Origin: Primula veris
Lineage: Eukaryota; Streptophyta; Magnoliopsida; Ericales; Primulaceae
NCBI GenBank assembly: GCA_963682055.1
Contig: OY821749.1
Span: forward strand, 23,505,631-23,569,630
Length of the DNA stretch: 64,000 nt
Direction of reading: 5' to 3'
Made by a program: the position numbers and the translations under genes. This document shows, piece after piece, positions 1 to 10,822 of the stretch. Each line of letters opens with the position of its first letter. Position 1 is the stretch's first letter. The notes beneath the pieces were generated by a model. The model was not told the origin of the DNA. It searched no databases and was given only the letters and a program-made list of their open reading frames with translations.

Positions 1-554
1 TCAAGCTTATACTACCAAATCTCACGTGTATTATTAAATATTCTCGAGAGTATTATTCTTGTAATTCTATAAACTCCGAGATATTATTTGTTAGTGAGTG
101 ATCCAATTTGTAAAAGAGTAATTTTATAAACTCATTTGTGAGCGAGTGAATTGGGTAGAGGCTTTTAAGCAAGTGTAGCTTAAAAGCTCTAGGTCATTTA
201 TTCGGGATACTCATATAGTGAGGGGGAGCGTAATCGGTTGATTAAGCTCGTTAAGGTGTAACCTTGAATCGAAGTTTTTAGTGAAACACTCGGTAGTGAA
301 AATACCGAGGAGAGGACGTAGGCGCGTTTTGCCGAACCTCTATAAATCTTGCGTTATTTCTTTCCCTTAACTTTTACTTTTCGTATTTATTTATTGCTTG
401 CTTAGATTAATTTAGCGATAACTTGTTAACGAAAGAGTTTAGGTGATAAAACCACTAATTAACTTAGTAAATAACACAAAGTTTTTATTCCGCGAAAAAA
501 CGTACAAAACCTTATTCACCCCCCCTCTAAGGTTTAGACTCCTACGGACCAACA
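1..554 (+). repeat. 3' part of a Sirevirus-type LTR (upstream copy, cut by window start)
   Basis: This stretch is essentially identical to 5708-6261, the 3' part of the complete LTR further on. It ends in CCAACA, the expected mirror of the LTR start TGTTG. A purine block (GAGGGGGAGC, near 220) and the C-rich run near 520 are what I would expect near a Sirevirus LTR end. It is followed by non-element flank rather than by a primer binding site, so it is not acting as the 5' LTR of the coding region that follows. Its own 5' half lies outside the window. Confidence 0.8.
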
Positions 555-1097
555 TAAGGAGTTGTGGAAGTCCATTTAAAAAAAGTAGATTTTTGATACT
601 TCTTGATAAAGTTAAATTTACCACTTCCTCGGCAAGTCAAATAATTTAAAAACAAACTGCTGTGTAAAACACTCCCTCCTTATCTTTATCTACTCTTTCT
701 CTCTCTTCTATTACGGTGATTAGTTTTGTCAGTACTTATCTTATCTATTTCTCTCTCTTGACTGATATATAGTTAATTATATGCTTACATAAAACACACG
801 AAGTTACAGAACCCATTTTGGATTTATGTGGAGTTTTATTCATCTTCTTAAAAAGAGCTAATCTCCATTGAATTTTGTGTTCATCAAGTACTCCATAGGT
901 TACTATCTCTCTCTGATTTATTAAATATACTCAATTAATCTATTTTAATCTTGTATTCAATTAGAGCAAATTTAATATGATATGTTTACAAGTGAAATCA
1001 TCATTTTAACTCCGTATCATTTCAGATATGTTTGATATTTTAATATATTAATTGGTTACGGTTTTTTTGTTGTTGTTTTTTTGTTGTTGTTTTACAT
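555..1097. repeat. Duplicated non-element flank, copy 1
   Basis: It matches 6262-6790 with one substitution seen by eye (G/A near 917) and an extra 14-bp unit (T7 plus GTTGTTG) just before the breakpoint. Copy 2 continues into ordinary sequence leading to the MYB/SANT-like gene, whereas copy 1 jumps straight into the middle of a copia pol frame at about 1098. The block is therefore host DNA that bordered the LTR and was duplicated with it. Small frames seen on both strands here and in copy 2 occur only because the sequence is repeated. Confidence 0.8.
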
Positions 1098-2762
1098 ATT
1101 CATGAGGATTTACCTCAAGAATGGAGGTTTGCCAATCACCATCCGCAAGATTTAATTTTGGGTAATCCGGGAGAAAGAGTGCATACACGTTCTTCATTAA
1201 GAAATATAGTTAATCATTTTGCATTCTTGTCTCAATTAGAGCCCAAGAACATTCATGAAGCGGAACTCGATGAGAGTTGGGTATTAGCTATGCATGACGA
1301 ATTAAATCAATTCGAGCGTAGTAACGTATGGACTTTAGTTCCTAGACCGCGTGAGAAAACCATCATAGGTACGAAATGGATATTTCGTAATAAGATGGAT
1401 GAATCCGGTGTAGTTATTAGAAATAAGGCTAGACTAGTAGCTCAAGGGTATAACCAAGAAGAGGGCATCGATTTCGATGAAACTTACGCACCCGTAGCTA
1501 GACTAGAAGCCATTAGAATGTTGCTTGCTTATGCTTCTTTTAAACGTTTTAAATTATTTCAAATGGATGTTTAAAGTACATTTTTAAACGGCTTTATTAA
1601 TGAGGAAGTTTATGTAAAACAACCACCCGGTTTTGAAAACCATGAGTTTCCCAATCATGTTTACAAACTTCAAAAAGCACTTTATGGCTTAAAACAAGCA
1701 CCCCGGGCTTGGTATGAAAGACTTAGTAAATTTTTGATTGTAAAAGGTTTTTCACGTGGTACTTTAGATACTACTCTTTTTATAAAAAAGGATGGTAAAG
1801 ACATGCTTTTAATTCAAATATATGTTGATGATATTATTTTCGGTGCTACTAATGCTCGCATGTGCGAGGAGTTTTCTAAGTGTATGCAAGGTGAATTCGA
1901 GATGAGCATGATGGGTGAACTCACCTACTTCCTTGGATTGCAAATCAAACAAACAAAGGACGGAATTTTCGTCAATCAAGCCAAATACACAAGGGACTTG
2001 CTCAAACGATTCAACATGAGCGATGCAAAGCCGCTAGGAACTCCAATGAGTCCGGCAACAAAACTAGACAAGGATGAGTCGGGTAAAAGCGTGGATCAAA
2101 AGCTCTATAGAGGTATGATTGGATCCCTCTTATATTTCACCGCAAGTAGACCCGATATCATGTTTAGTGTTTGCTTGTGTGCTAGGTATCAATCTTGCCC
2201 TAAGGAATCACATGTTATATCCGTTAAGCGCATTTTTAGATATCTTGTAGGCACTTGCAATTTAGGATTGTTTTATCCGCATGATACTTCGTTTGAATTG
2301 CTTGGCTATTCCGACGCCGACTTTTCCGGTTGTCGATTAGATAGAAAAAGTACTAGTGGCACTTGCCATTTCTTAGGAAACGCCTTAGTTTCTTGGCATA
2401 GCAAGAAACAAAACTCGGTTGCGCTTTCCACGGCGGAGGCGGAATACGTCGCCGCGGGTAGTTGTTGCGCACAAATCCTTTGGATGCGTCAACAACTCAA
2501 CGACTTTGAATTATCATTTGATAGTGTACCTATTTTGTGTGATAATACTAGTGCAATAAATCTTTCGAAAAATCCGATCCAACACTCTCGCACTAAACAT
2601 ATTAATTTACGTCATCACTTTTTAAGGGATCATGTCCAAAAAGGGGATATTACACTTGAATATATAAGTACCGATAGGCAATTAGCCGATATTTTCACAA
2701 AACCCCTTAATGAGGAACAATTTTGCTTTATTCGCCGAGAGTTAGGCATGTTTGATGTGTGA
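1098..2762 (+). pseudogene. pol: Sirevirus copia pol fragment (RT-RNase H), one in-frame stop
   Basis: The frame is open from the junction at 1098 to the stop at 2760-2762, except for one TAA at 1572-1574. The reading frame is the same on both sides. The stop falls where copia RT has Lys after QMDV, so one A-to-T change (AAA to TAA) explains it. Visible RT motifs are [45 protein letters not shown] and catalytic YVDD. RNase H follows (SDADFSG, STAEAEYVAA, LCDNTSAI) with the terminal LADIFTKPL block. Gag, protease and integrase are absent because the segment starts within pol at a duplication breakpoint. The protein resembles the Sirevirus (SIRE/Maximus) lineage. It cannot be autonomous as it stands. 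Confidence 0.9.
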
Positions 2763-3182
2763 AATATACATATATATATATATATATATATACTTGATTG
2801 ATTTTATATATATTTAAGTATTTTTACATTTTTTTTAAGCCAATTCAGTGTCATAATGTGCAAAAAATTCCTGTTCTGTAACCAACTTACAGTCGATCGA
2901 TCGTCTGTAAAAACGACCGATCGTTTTTATACAGAAGACCGATCGCTCCTAAAAACGACCGATCGTTTTTTAGGCATGCTCTCTGGAATTTTTCAGTTCC
3001 ATTTCGATCGATCGTCACACAAAAACGACCGATCGTTTTTGTGATTCCCAGTGTTAAAACTCTTCTTCAAACCCTAATTCAAATCATTCCATATAAACCT
3101 CTCTCTCTCTCTTATAAAATTCGCCCAATTTTCTCTCCAAATCACCCAACAATCCCTATTTTTTTATCCAATACAATCAAAC
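2763..3182 (+). repeat. Spacer between pol and the extra ORF, with CGATCG palindromes
   Basis: The spacer opens with a TA microsatellite (about 2770-2795). It then holds three copies of a 20-bp near-palindrome centred on GACCGATC (2909-2928, 2951-2970, 3021-3040), each framed by A5 and T5, plus degenerate versions near 2893, 2938 and 3005. The same motif recurs in the LTR of this element near 5346-5501. A pyrimidine-rich stretch (CTCTCTCTCTC near 3102) precedes the ATG at 3183. No coding function is visible. Confidence 0.75.
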
Positions 3183-4538
3183 ATGGCTCGTACGAAGAGT
3201 GCCTCCCGCAACCTCGTTGATGAACCCGAGGACGACTACGTGCCTCCGTCCACTCGCCCCCACATTCCTCGCGGTCGCCGCACCGGCTCATCCTCCACCG
3301 CTCCTCCCTCGGGCCCCGGTGCCCCTTCCGGCTCTCTTCCACCTCTCTATCCACCTTCGATGGATAAAAGAGGTATTTTATCTAATTTCACACTCGATAT
3401 GCATCTCTTCCGTGAACGTTTTCCCGCTCTTATGATAGATTTAAGTTTTTACAAACTCGATACTATCCTCTCTCTTAAAGAACCGTTTTACAAAGAAAAT
3501 GTCTACGAATTTTATCATCACCTAGTTCTCGATAGGGATAATGATAACGCACTCCGATTGCGTTCATCGTTTAACGGACAACCTTTCGTTTACGGTATAG
3601 ACCGTCTACGAACCCTTTTACGCCTAGATAACGACGGCGTCCATGAGTCGAGTGACGACCTTTGCGACACACTCGAGATCGAAAATTTTAATGATCTTAA
3701 AAACGAAATTTTTCATCCCCTTCATAACAATCAATCCAACAAAGCCCATGGCCTTTTATTTAGAAACAAATTAGCCTATCACATTCTATCTCACATCGTC
3801 CTACCCCATACTTCCAATTTCATGGATGTCACCAACGAGTATATCTTTCTTCTCGGGTGCATCCATCGCCGAGTCAAACTCGACTTTGCGACCCTCATTT
3901 TCCTTAAGATGGATTCGCTCAAAACGAAATCCAAAAATGGGCTACCTTACGGTGCCTTGATTTCGGCCATCCTAAAGGACCTTCATCTAGTTCCCGGTGG
4001 AACTTTGTTCAAAAATAAGGACAAACATATTTGGGACACTTCCTATCTTTCCCAAATGTCCATAAAATTCAATACTACCGACAAGACCATTACGTGGTCC
4101 GGTAAACGGGTGTCCGGCCCCGGCTATACCCCTCTTTCCCCCGAAGAGGAAGAGTATGTCGGCCCCAAGGCCACACCGCGTGCTTCTCATGAGGACGTCG
4201 CTATCTCCTCCGATTCCATTCCCCCCACCGATCTCACTACTTCCTCTCGTCCCTCTAGAGTTCGGGGCAAAGGAAAAGCCCAAGTCGGATCCTCCAACCC
4301 TCCACCGCGCACCGACGACTTCTACAACGCTATCTATATAAACCAATATCGCAATGCTCAAATGACCCGTCAGATGTTTCGATTCATGAACCCGGGTCAA
4401 GAAGAACTCGAAGAAATTGATCGTATGAGCGCCGAGCAATGGGCCGAGTTCCATGGCTTCTTTCCCAACCTTGCTGGGCCCAACATCAACAACGACGATG
4501 ACGACGACGGAGATGATGCGACTTCCCACCGCGACTAA
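3183..4538 (+). CDS. Extra ORF in env position of a Sirevirus element (451 aa)
   Basis: This intact frame lies downstream of pol on the same strand, where SIRE-type Sireviruses carry an additional 'env-like' ORF. The protein has a basic, Ser/Pro-rich N-terminus (residues 1-60), a middle region of about 250 residues with FRERFPAL, YEFYHHLVLDRDND and LGCIHRRVKLDFATLIF, a low-complexity Ser/Pro linker, and an Asp-rich tail (DDDDDGDD). The middle resembles the uncharacterised 'putative plant transposon protein' type, recalled from family knowledge and not searched. I see no signal peptide and no clear membrane helix, so calling it an envelope is not supported. It is undamaged although the adjacent pol has a nonsense mutation. 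GC content is visibly higher than in surrounding DNA. Its function is unknown. Confidence 0.75.
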   Translation: MARTKSASRNLVDEPEDDYVPPSTRPHIPRGRRTGSSSTAPPSGPGAPSGSLPPLYPPSMDKRGILSNFTLDMHLFRERFPALMIDLSFYKLDTILSLKEPFYKENVYEFYHHLVLDRDNDNALRLRSSFNGQPFVYGIDRLRTLLRLDNDGVHESSDDLCDTLEIENFNDLKNEIFHPLHNNQSNKAHGLLFRNKLAYHILSHIVLPHTSNFMDVTNEYIFLLGCIHRRVKLDFATLIFLKMDSLKTKSKNGLPYGALISAILKDLHLVPGGTLFKNKDKHIWDTSYLSQMSIKFNTTDKTITWSGKRVSGPGYTPLSPEEEEYVGPKATPRASHEDVAISSDSIPPTDLTTSSRPSRVRGKGKAQVGSSNPPPRTDDFYNAIYINQYRNAQMTRQMFRFMNPGQEELEEIDRMSAEQWAEFHGFFPNLAGPNINNDDDDDGDDATSHRD

Positions 4539-5099
4539 GCGGATATTTGTTTTTCATTTTTTTGATGATGTCAAAGGGGGAGAAATACCTCTCTTTTGTT
4601 TTTCCGTTGTATTTCTATTATTTCCATTTTCATTGAACAACGTTGGTTTTTATGTAATATGTAGCAAACGTGCTTTTCAATTATGCTATGAATCGTTTCG
4701 TTTTATGTTGCTCGTTATTGTGTTGATTGTTATATTTGAATACATTGCGAAATTGTGCGTTTATGAATGCATGGCTAGTAGTTGATGTTGTTAGAATATT
4801 TATGCGCATAATATCTAGATGGTTGGGATATAATTATTGCTTTTCATTTGTGGCGATTGACCATTTTTAGGCAAAATTATGGCCAAATTTTCGCTTGCAT
4901 ATAGATCTTCGTAATCCCTTTTCGTATAGCTTTGTTTACTTCATTTTAAATCGAATGTTATGACATTTACTTGCTTCTTTTCTAAAAACCTTTCATACAA
5001 GTAAAACGTCATCTACACATCTCGGTTATACTTGCTTTAGCAAAAAGAGCTTATAGTATGTTATAGTCAATATTTTGTCATCATCAAAAAGGGAGAGAT
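4539..5099 (+). other. 3' non-coding region of the Sirevirus element with polypurine tracts
   Basis: Just after the ORF stop is TTGATGATGTCAAAGGGGGAGA (about 4562-4583), an internal polypurine-tract-like block of the kind repeated in Sireviruses. A second one, CATCATCAAAAAGGGAGAGA (about 5080-5099), directly abuts the LTR start and is the best candidate for plus-strand priming. The AT-rich sequence between them shows no convincing gene; a frame overlapping the ORF end and running to 4785 looks accidental. Confidence 0.65.
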
Positions 5100-6261
5100 T
5101 GTTGAACGTCGTTTCTTCTAATCGATTATTTTGATGATAACAATATTTGTAAAACATGATAAAAGCTCGTTTTGCGTACTAATCATTTATCGAGTGTATT
5201 AAAGGTTCAAAATGATAAAATGCGTAATTACGAAGCCAATGGTTCAAGCGGAACCACAATAGGGTTTGAAACGAGTTAGTTACGGGGTTTCGAAGTTGGT
5301 CGAGAAAACCGAAACATGCCCAGAATTAAAAACGATTGATCAATGCAAAAACGATCGATCATATTCAGTGCAAATTATTCAAGTGAGCAAAGATCAAAAA
5401 CGACCGATCGCCAGCATCAACGACCGATCGTTTCTATGCTTAAATTCTTCCAGAGAACTCAGATCAAAAACGACCGATCGTTTTACAGAAACGACCGATC
5501 GTTTCTGTAGATTTTCAAATTCCAGCTTTTAAGCTCTTCCTGAAAATTGGGCGAACAACTGCGAAAACAGCATTGAATGAACTCAACAACCAGCAATGGT
5601 CTGAAATTAAATGCTGAACCTTTTCACTCTACAAAAGCCCCAAAAAGTCTTTGAAGAAAGATTATCCAAGTATACCAACTTATAAGCAATTCTTACAAAG
5701 CTATTCTTCAAGCTTATACTACCAAATCTCACGTGTATTATTAAATATTCTCGAGAGTATTATTCTTGTAATTCTATAAACTCCGAGATATTATTTGTTA
5801 GTGAGTGATCCAATTTGTAAAAGAGTAATTTTATAAACTCATTTGTGAGCGAGTGAATTGGGTAGAGGCTTTTAAGCAAGTGTAGCTTAAAAGCTCTAGG
5901 TCATTTATTCGGGATACTCATATAGTGAGGGGGAGCGTAATCGGTTGATTAAGCTCGTTAAGGTGTAACCTTGAATCGAAGTTTTTAGTGAAACACTCGG
6001 TAGTGAAAATACCGAGGAGAGGACGTAGGCGCGTTTTGCCGAACCTCTATAAATCTTGCGTTATTTCTTTCCCTTAACTTTTACTTTTCGTATTTATTTA
6101 TTGCTTGCTTAGATTAATTTAGCGATAACTTGTTAACGAAAGAGTTTAGGTGATAAAACCACTAATTAACTTAGTAAATAACACAAAGTTTTTATTCCGC
6201 GAAAAAACGTACAAAACCTTATTCACCCCCCCTCTAAGGTTTAGACTCCTACGGACCAACA
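5100..6261 (+). repeat. Complete 3' LTR of the Sirevirus element (1162 bp)
   Basis: It begins TGTTGAACGTCG directly after the polypurine tract and ends GGACCAACA, giving TGTTG/CAACA termini. The 5' half (5340-5501) carries six or so CGATCG palindromes like those in the pol/ORF spacer. The 3' half is the part repeated at 1-554. The five bases after it are TAAGG. No target site duplication can be tested because the element's own 5' LTR is not present in intact form. Confidence 0.8.
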
Positions 6262-6790
6262 TAAGGAGTTGTGGAAGTCCATTTAAAAAAAGTAGATTTT
6301 TGATACTTCTTGATAAAGTTAAATTTACCACTTCCTCGGCAAGTCAAATAATTTAAAAACAAACTGCTGTGTAAAACACTCCCTCCTTATCTTTATCTAC
6401 TCTTTCTCTCTCTTCTATTACGGTGATTAGTTTTGTCAGTACTTATCTTATCTATTTCTCTCTCTTGACTGATATATAGTTAATTATATGCTTACATAAA
6501 ACACACGAAGTTACAGAACCCATTTTGGATTTATGTGGAGTTTTATTCATCTTCTTAAAAAGAGCTAATCTCCATTGAATTTTGTGTTCATCAAGTACTC
6601 CATAGGTTACTATCTCTCTCTAATTTATTAAATATACTCAATTAATCTATTTTAATCTTGTATTCAATTAGAGCAAATTTAATATGATATGTTTACAAGT
6701 GAAATCATCATTTTAACTCCGTATCATTTCAGATATGTTTGATATTTTAATATATTAATTGGTTACGGTTTTTTTGTTGTTGTTTTACAT
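6262..6790. repeat. Duplicated non-element flank, copy 2
   Basis: Same sequence as 555-1097. Here it continues without a break into AT-rich DNA upstream of the MYB/SANT-like gene, so this is probably the original context. The shared sequence ends at TTTTACAT (6790), after which the two copies diverge completely. Confidence 0.8.
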
Positions 6791-7959
6791 AGGTTAGCAA
6801 TTAAGTAACCAACATCTCACATTTGTTCATAAAAACAGTTGTATTGAATCGATTATTTGGTGGTTTGCATATGTATTGCATAATATCGAGCTAAGCAATT
6901 TTCAATTGTTTGGTTGCAGATTTTGACCTACTTTTGTTGCTTTTTTGCTTAGAATCAAGGAGCATTAGAAAAAGTGATTTTTACTGGTTGAGTTGTATTT
7001 CTTTAATAAATGTATGTTGGGTTTGCAGGTATTTGTGATTATAACCATTTTTTCCAGCTAGGTTTTAGAGCAAATTTAATCCGATCTATATACACATATA
7101 TACATGAATAAATATAGATATGTTATCAAAGAATTAGAAACATTAGATCATACTTTGTTTCTTATTGCAGTTTTGGTTGGGTAAATTAGAACGAATTGTT
7201 TCTGTATTTGTTTGAAAAAGTTATAAGTTTTAAGAAGGTAGCCGGGTAGAGATTGTTATTTTAGCTATTGTTATGAAACCTAAATCTACTAATAGATAGT
7301 TTACAATCCTTCTGTTCTTACTGTACTTGTTTACATGAAAATGAGTCCAATGTATTTTAATTTTTCATCTTCTTTGAATTTATTTAGGAAAATTGTGAAT
7401 AAAGTTTAGGATTAGGAGATTATTTAAGTGATGACTAGTTTATGTCTATTCTATCTTTTATTTTCCCTTCTTGACCAGGTCCAACCAGATGTCAATTTGC
7501 ATTTATTTATTATGGGGTCAATTTTAATTTTAATTCTCGCTTAGTATTAGTTTTTTCCAAATAACATTGTTATGCTTGTTGGCTTAAGAAGTTGGACAAA
7601 TTACAACAAAATCTTTAAAAATTTGTAAATTATCAACTTTGTCTAGTTATCTTTGTACTTAATCGAAAATTACTTTGTAAAATTGTGACACCAGCAGTAT
7701 ATTTGAATTCTCGAGTAGTAGTATTGTCTCTAATAACATGTCCCATGCCGAGGACATCATTTTCTGCGGAAAGCTAATTACACTACAAAAGAATATTCAT
7801 CGTAACGTAATTAATGTTGCTGTTTTTTAATATATTGTACTCTACTTTGTCATTTTTTTTATGTTAGTCAGGTTAGTGTTCTATGAGGTCTGAAAAATCG
7901 TTATGTTAGTATGACTTTTAAATATATTCTTATATTGTCCTTTCACTGTAATTGAATAG
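6791..7959. other. Upstream region of the MYB/SANT-like gene
   Basis: AT-rich sequence with no frame I can support. It presumably holds the promoter and possibly untranslated exons of the gene starting at 7960 (a TTTGGTTGCAG acceptor-like site lies near 6910-6920). I did not find a left terminal inverted repeat matching the transposon-like end at 9080. Confidence 0.4.
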
Positions 7960-8725
7960 ATGGCAAGTACAAGTACCCAACAGAGCCAAAAGATGGCAAA
8001 ATCTAAGGCAATATGGAATTATGAATTACACAAATCATTTATTGACTTGTGTACTAAAGAAATGAATAATAACGAAAAGAAAGGCACTTTTTTTACCAAA
8101 CAAGGGTGGGCTAGAATTTGTAATAGTTTTAATACTATAAATGACAAAGAATATGAAAGAAAGCAGCTGAAAAATCACTGGGACAGTACCAAAGCGGATT
8201 GGAAGTTATGGTACAAACTGAAGGTGTACGAATCTGGACCCGGATGGGATCCCGAGAAAAACACCATAATTTCGGATAAGAACTGGTGGGATGAATATTT
8301 ACAGGTACTTATATGCAGTGTTTAGTCAATTTTTTTGAGATTTCTTTTAAGTAAAATGTTATTCAGTATACTCATATTAAATACGTTTCATGTAGGTCTG
8401 TCCGGAGGCGGTCAAGTTCCGCTATAAAGGGATTGACCATTCAGAACAACTCACTGATCTATTTTTGGAAGGGATGGCTACCGGGAAGTCGGCATGGGCC
8501 CCGTCACAAGGATCATTGCCCAATGATAGTGCAGGGCCTTTTATTAGACAAGAGGCAAAATTTGATGCGGAATTCAGAAGTTGCGATGAAGAAATAGAAA
8601 ACTTGAATTCAAATGATGAATCTGGAAGCGATGAAGAAACGCATAATATCGCTGAACAAAATGAAATGGATCTTACTCGGATGGCAATTGCAAATTCTAT
8701 TCTTGCATCCTGTAACAATTGTTAA
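7960..8725 (+). CDS. MYB/SANT-like DNA-binding protein, PIF/Harbinger-associated type (224 aa)
   Basis: Two exons: 7960-8304 and 8396-8725. The intron (GT at 8305, TGTAG at 8391-8395) is in phase 0, and joining gives 224 residues with no internal stop. The N-terminal domain (about residues 14-110) has the trihelix-like Trp spacing of the plant Myb/SANT-like family (IWNYELHKSFIDLC, KQLKNHWDSTKADWKLW, SGPGWDP, WWDEYLQ). It is followed by the KFRYKGI and LTDLF.GMATG segment and an acidic Glu/Asp/Ser-rich C-terminus. Such proteins are commonly the accessory DNA-binding ORF of PIF/Harbinger transposons, or host genes derived from them. No transposase lies nearby, but a transposon-like end ending at TTA lies 355 bp downstream. 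It may be an orphaned transposon ORF or a host copy. Confidence 0.8.
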
Positions 8726-8937
8726 AAATGTTTTTTAAAATAAATTATTGTTCGCAGTAGGTTGTTTTTGCATATTTATTTAGCAATAATGCTTTTATCG
8801 ATGTTTTTTTATTTTTGTAATTGTTTATAAATATTTGGTTTTTAAAGTGATACAGAATTTATTAGTATATTTTTATGTGTTTTTCATAATATATGAATTA
8901 TTGTGATATTAAGTCATTTCGAACTTATACATAACAA

Positions 8938-9083
8938 ACGCAGACAAAACTTATAAAAATCAAAAGCACTTTTCCACCAGACGCTAATTTTTTCTAAAGT
9001 ACTTTTTATATAAGTCACTTTTCAACAGCACTTTTCCAGACAGCACTTTTTATGCCAGCACTTGATTCTCAAACAGCACCTTA
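8938..9083. mobile_element. Subterminal repeats and putative right end of a PIF/Harbinger-like element
   Basis: Five or six spaced copies of AGCACTTTT-like words occur between 8965 and 9065 at roughly 14-16 bp intervals. They end in CTCAAACAGCACC (to 9080), followed at once by TTA. Read from the other strand this is GGTGCTGTTTGAG, similar in style to Harbinger/Tourist termini, with a TTA target site. The matching left end was not found between 6791 and 7959, so the element may be truncated or disrupted by the upstream retrotransposon. Confidence 0.45.
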
Positions 9084-10190
9084 GTACTCACATTTGAAAT
9101 AATAGATGCAATTGAAGGTAGGCCATGCATTTTTAATCAACGGGTGTGATTGGGAATTGCCGCACCTATGGGTGATGTTACACCCGTTCCGATTTAATTG
9201 TCTATTATGAAATTATGCAATTTTGATCGGCTAAAAACTTGTATCAAAATTATCGAAATAAAAAATTTCAAAAGTTAATAATATAGTTTAAATGTTAAAT
9301 TTTATGATTGTATTTTAAAAAAATTCATTTCTTAATGGGCAACTCATAAGTGGATAGGGGAGTAACGTAACTCTTTTGCTATCATATTTTATGCGATGTT
9401 AGCTATGTTAAATCTTATTATATATATTCTTCATGTGTCTACAAATGAATGACACAATGTTAACCCTGGTTGACTTAATTTCTTAGTGGTGCGACTTCAA
9501 ATCAATATCTTTAAAACCAATTTTTTTTAAATTCTAAAAAGTTTACTTGTAATCAATTTCAAATAAAAATCTATATTTTAAAACAGTATCATTATCACTA
9601 TTTATAAACAGAGAAGAGTGGTTCTCCTATATATTCAACCAAAAAAATAATATTATTTTGAATTCCACTTTCATCTATGTATTCTTTCAACAAAATAAAT
9701 ATTAAAACATAATACAAAAAGTAATAAAATATTAATAGAGAGAATGAATTGAAAAGACTGAAAAACCAACTAAAATTTAAGTGACTCTTTAAACATTAAA
9801 AAATATGTTCTTCACTCCTCATTTGACAATAATTTTGAACAGTTTGATGTGAATGCTCTAAATAATTCGACTCGAGCCCAGCTCTGTTTAATCTCGGGTT
9901 GTTAACTAAACGAGCTCTAAAATCGTGTTCAGATTTGACTCATTATTGATGAACTCGATCAAAGTTTCGAGCTCAGTATGAACACGTTTAGCATAATTTC
10001 TCTTATAAAAATCTCTTTTACGTACTTAGTTAAAGTATATAATAAGTATAATCTATACAAATAATTATTGTAAGCGCTAATATAAACCGGTTTAGTCTTT
10101 AGAAAATTAATTTATCATATAAAATAAAATAAAGATTATTTGTCGATATTCAACATTATATTTTAAAAAATTGTACACACACACAATATA

Positions 10191-10238
<48 letters not shown>

Positions 10239-10499
10239 AAAAAATATATAAATTATTAAACAAACAGAGTCTTATTATTTTGTTCACGCTTAGTTCATAG
10301 TAAATGAACGAACATGGGCCGAGTTTTAAACGATTTAAACACGAGCTTGTCCATGAACAGATTGTTTCGTTTATATAGTCCTCGGTGCGAACCGTCGCTT
10401 CTTAGACCATGGATTTGAGGTCACACAATATGATGCCTTGTTCGATTATAATTCATATGCCGAAACCAAAAAAATAATTTTCTTCCATAAATTAGCAAA
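9084..10499. other. Intergenic AT-rich DNA with decayed repeats
   Basis: No gene is visible. A long TA microsatellite lies at about 10186-10235. Stretches rich in CGAGCTCG-like words (9870-9990 and 10300-10380) look like remnants of old repeats but have no boundaries I can define. Confidence 0.5.
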
Positions 10500-10822
10500 C
10501 ACTGCAAGAAACCGGTGATTTGCAAGCAATTTTTTTTGAACAAGAAAAATTTGTCTATAAATGGTAAACTTCGGGTCAGATTAGTTTTTGTCTCCTAGTC
10601 GAAATTTTTAGGAACCAAAAAATTTAAAAAAATTGTCCCTAAAGACAATCAAATATTAACATAAATAGACAATTTAAATTTGTCTACAAAAGGATATTTA
10701 TTGATACAAAATTTAGTTGTCCTCTGATGTTGGTATAGACATGTATCTGGCGGCACTTTTTTAATAAATATTTTGCCATCTAACATTAGATTTTGAGACA
10801 AAAAAGTATCAAGAGAGAAAAT

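Noticed and set aside
439..649. Overlapping small frames on both strands in the LTR/flank, repeated at 6146-6356
   Set aside because: They are non-coding repeat sequence; their repetition comes from the duplication, not from selection.
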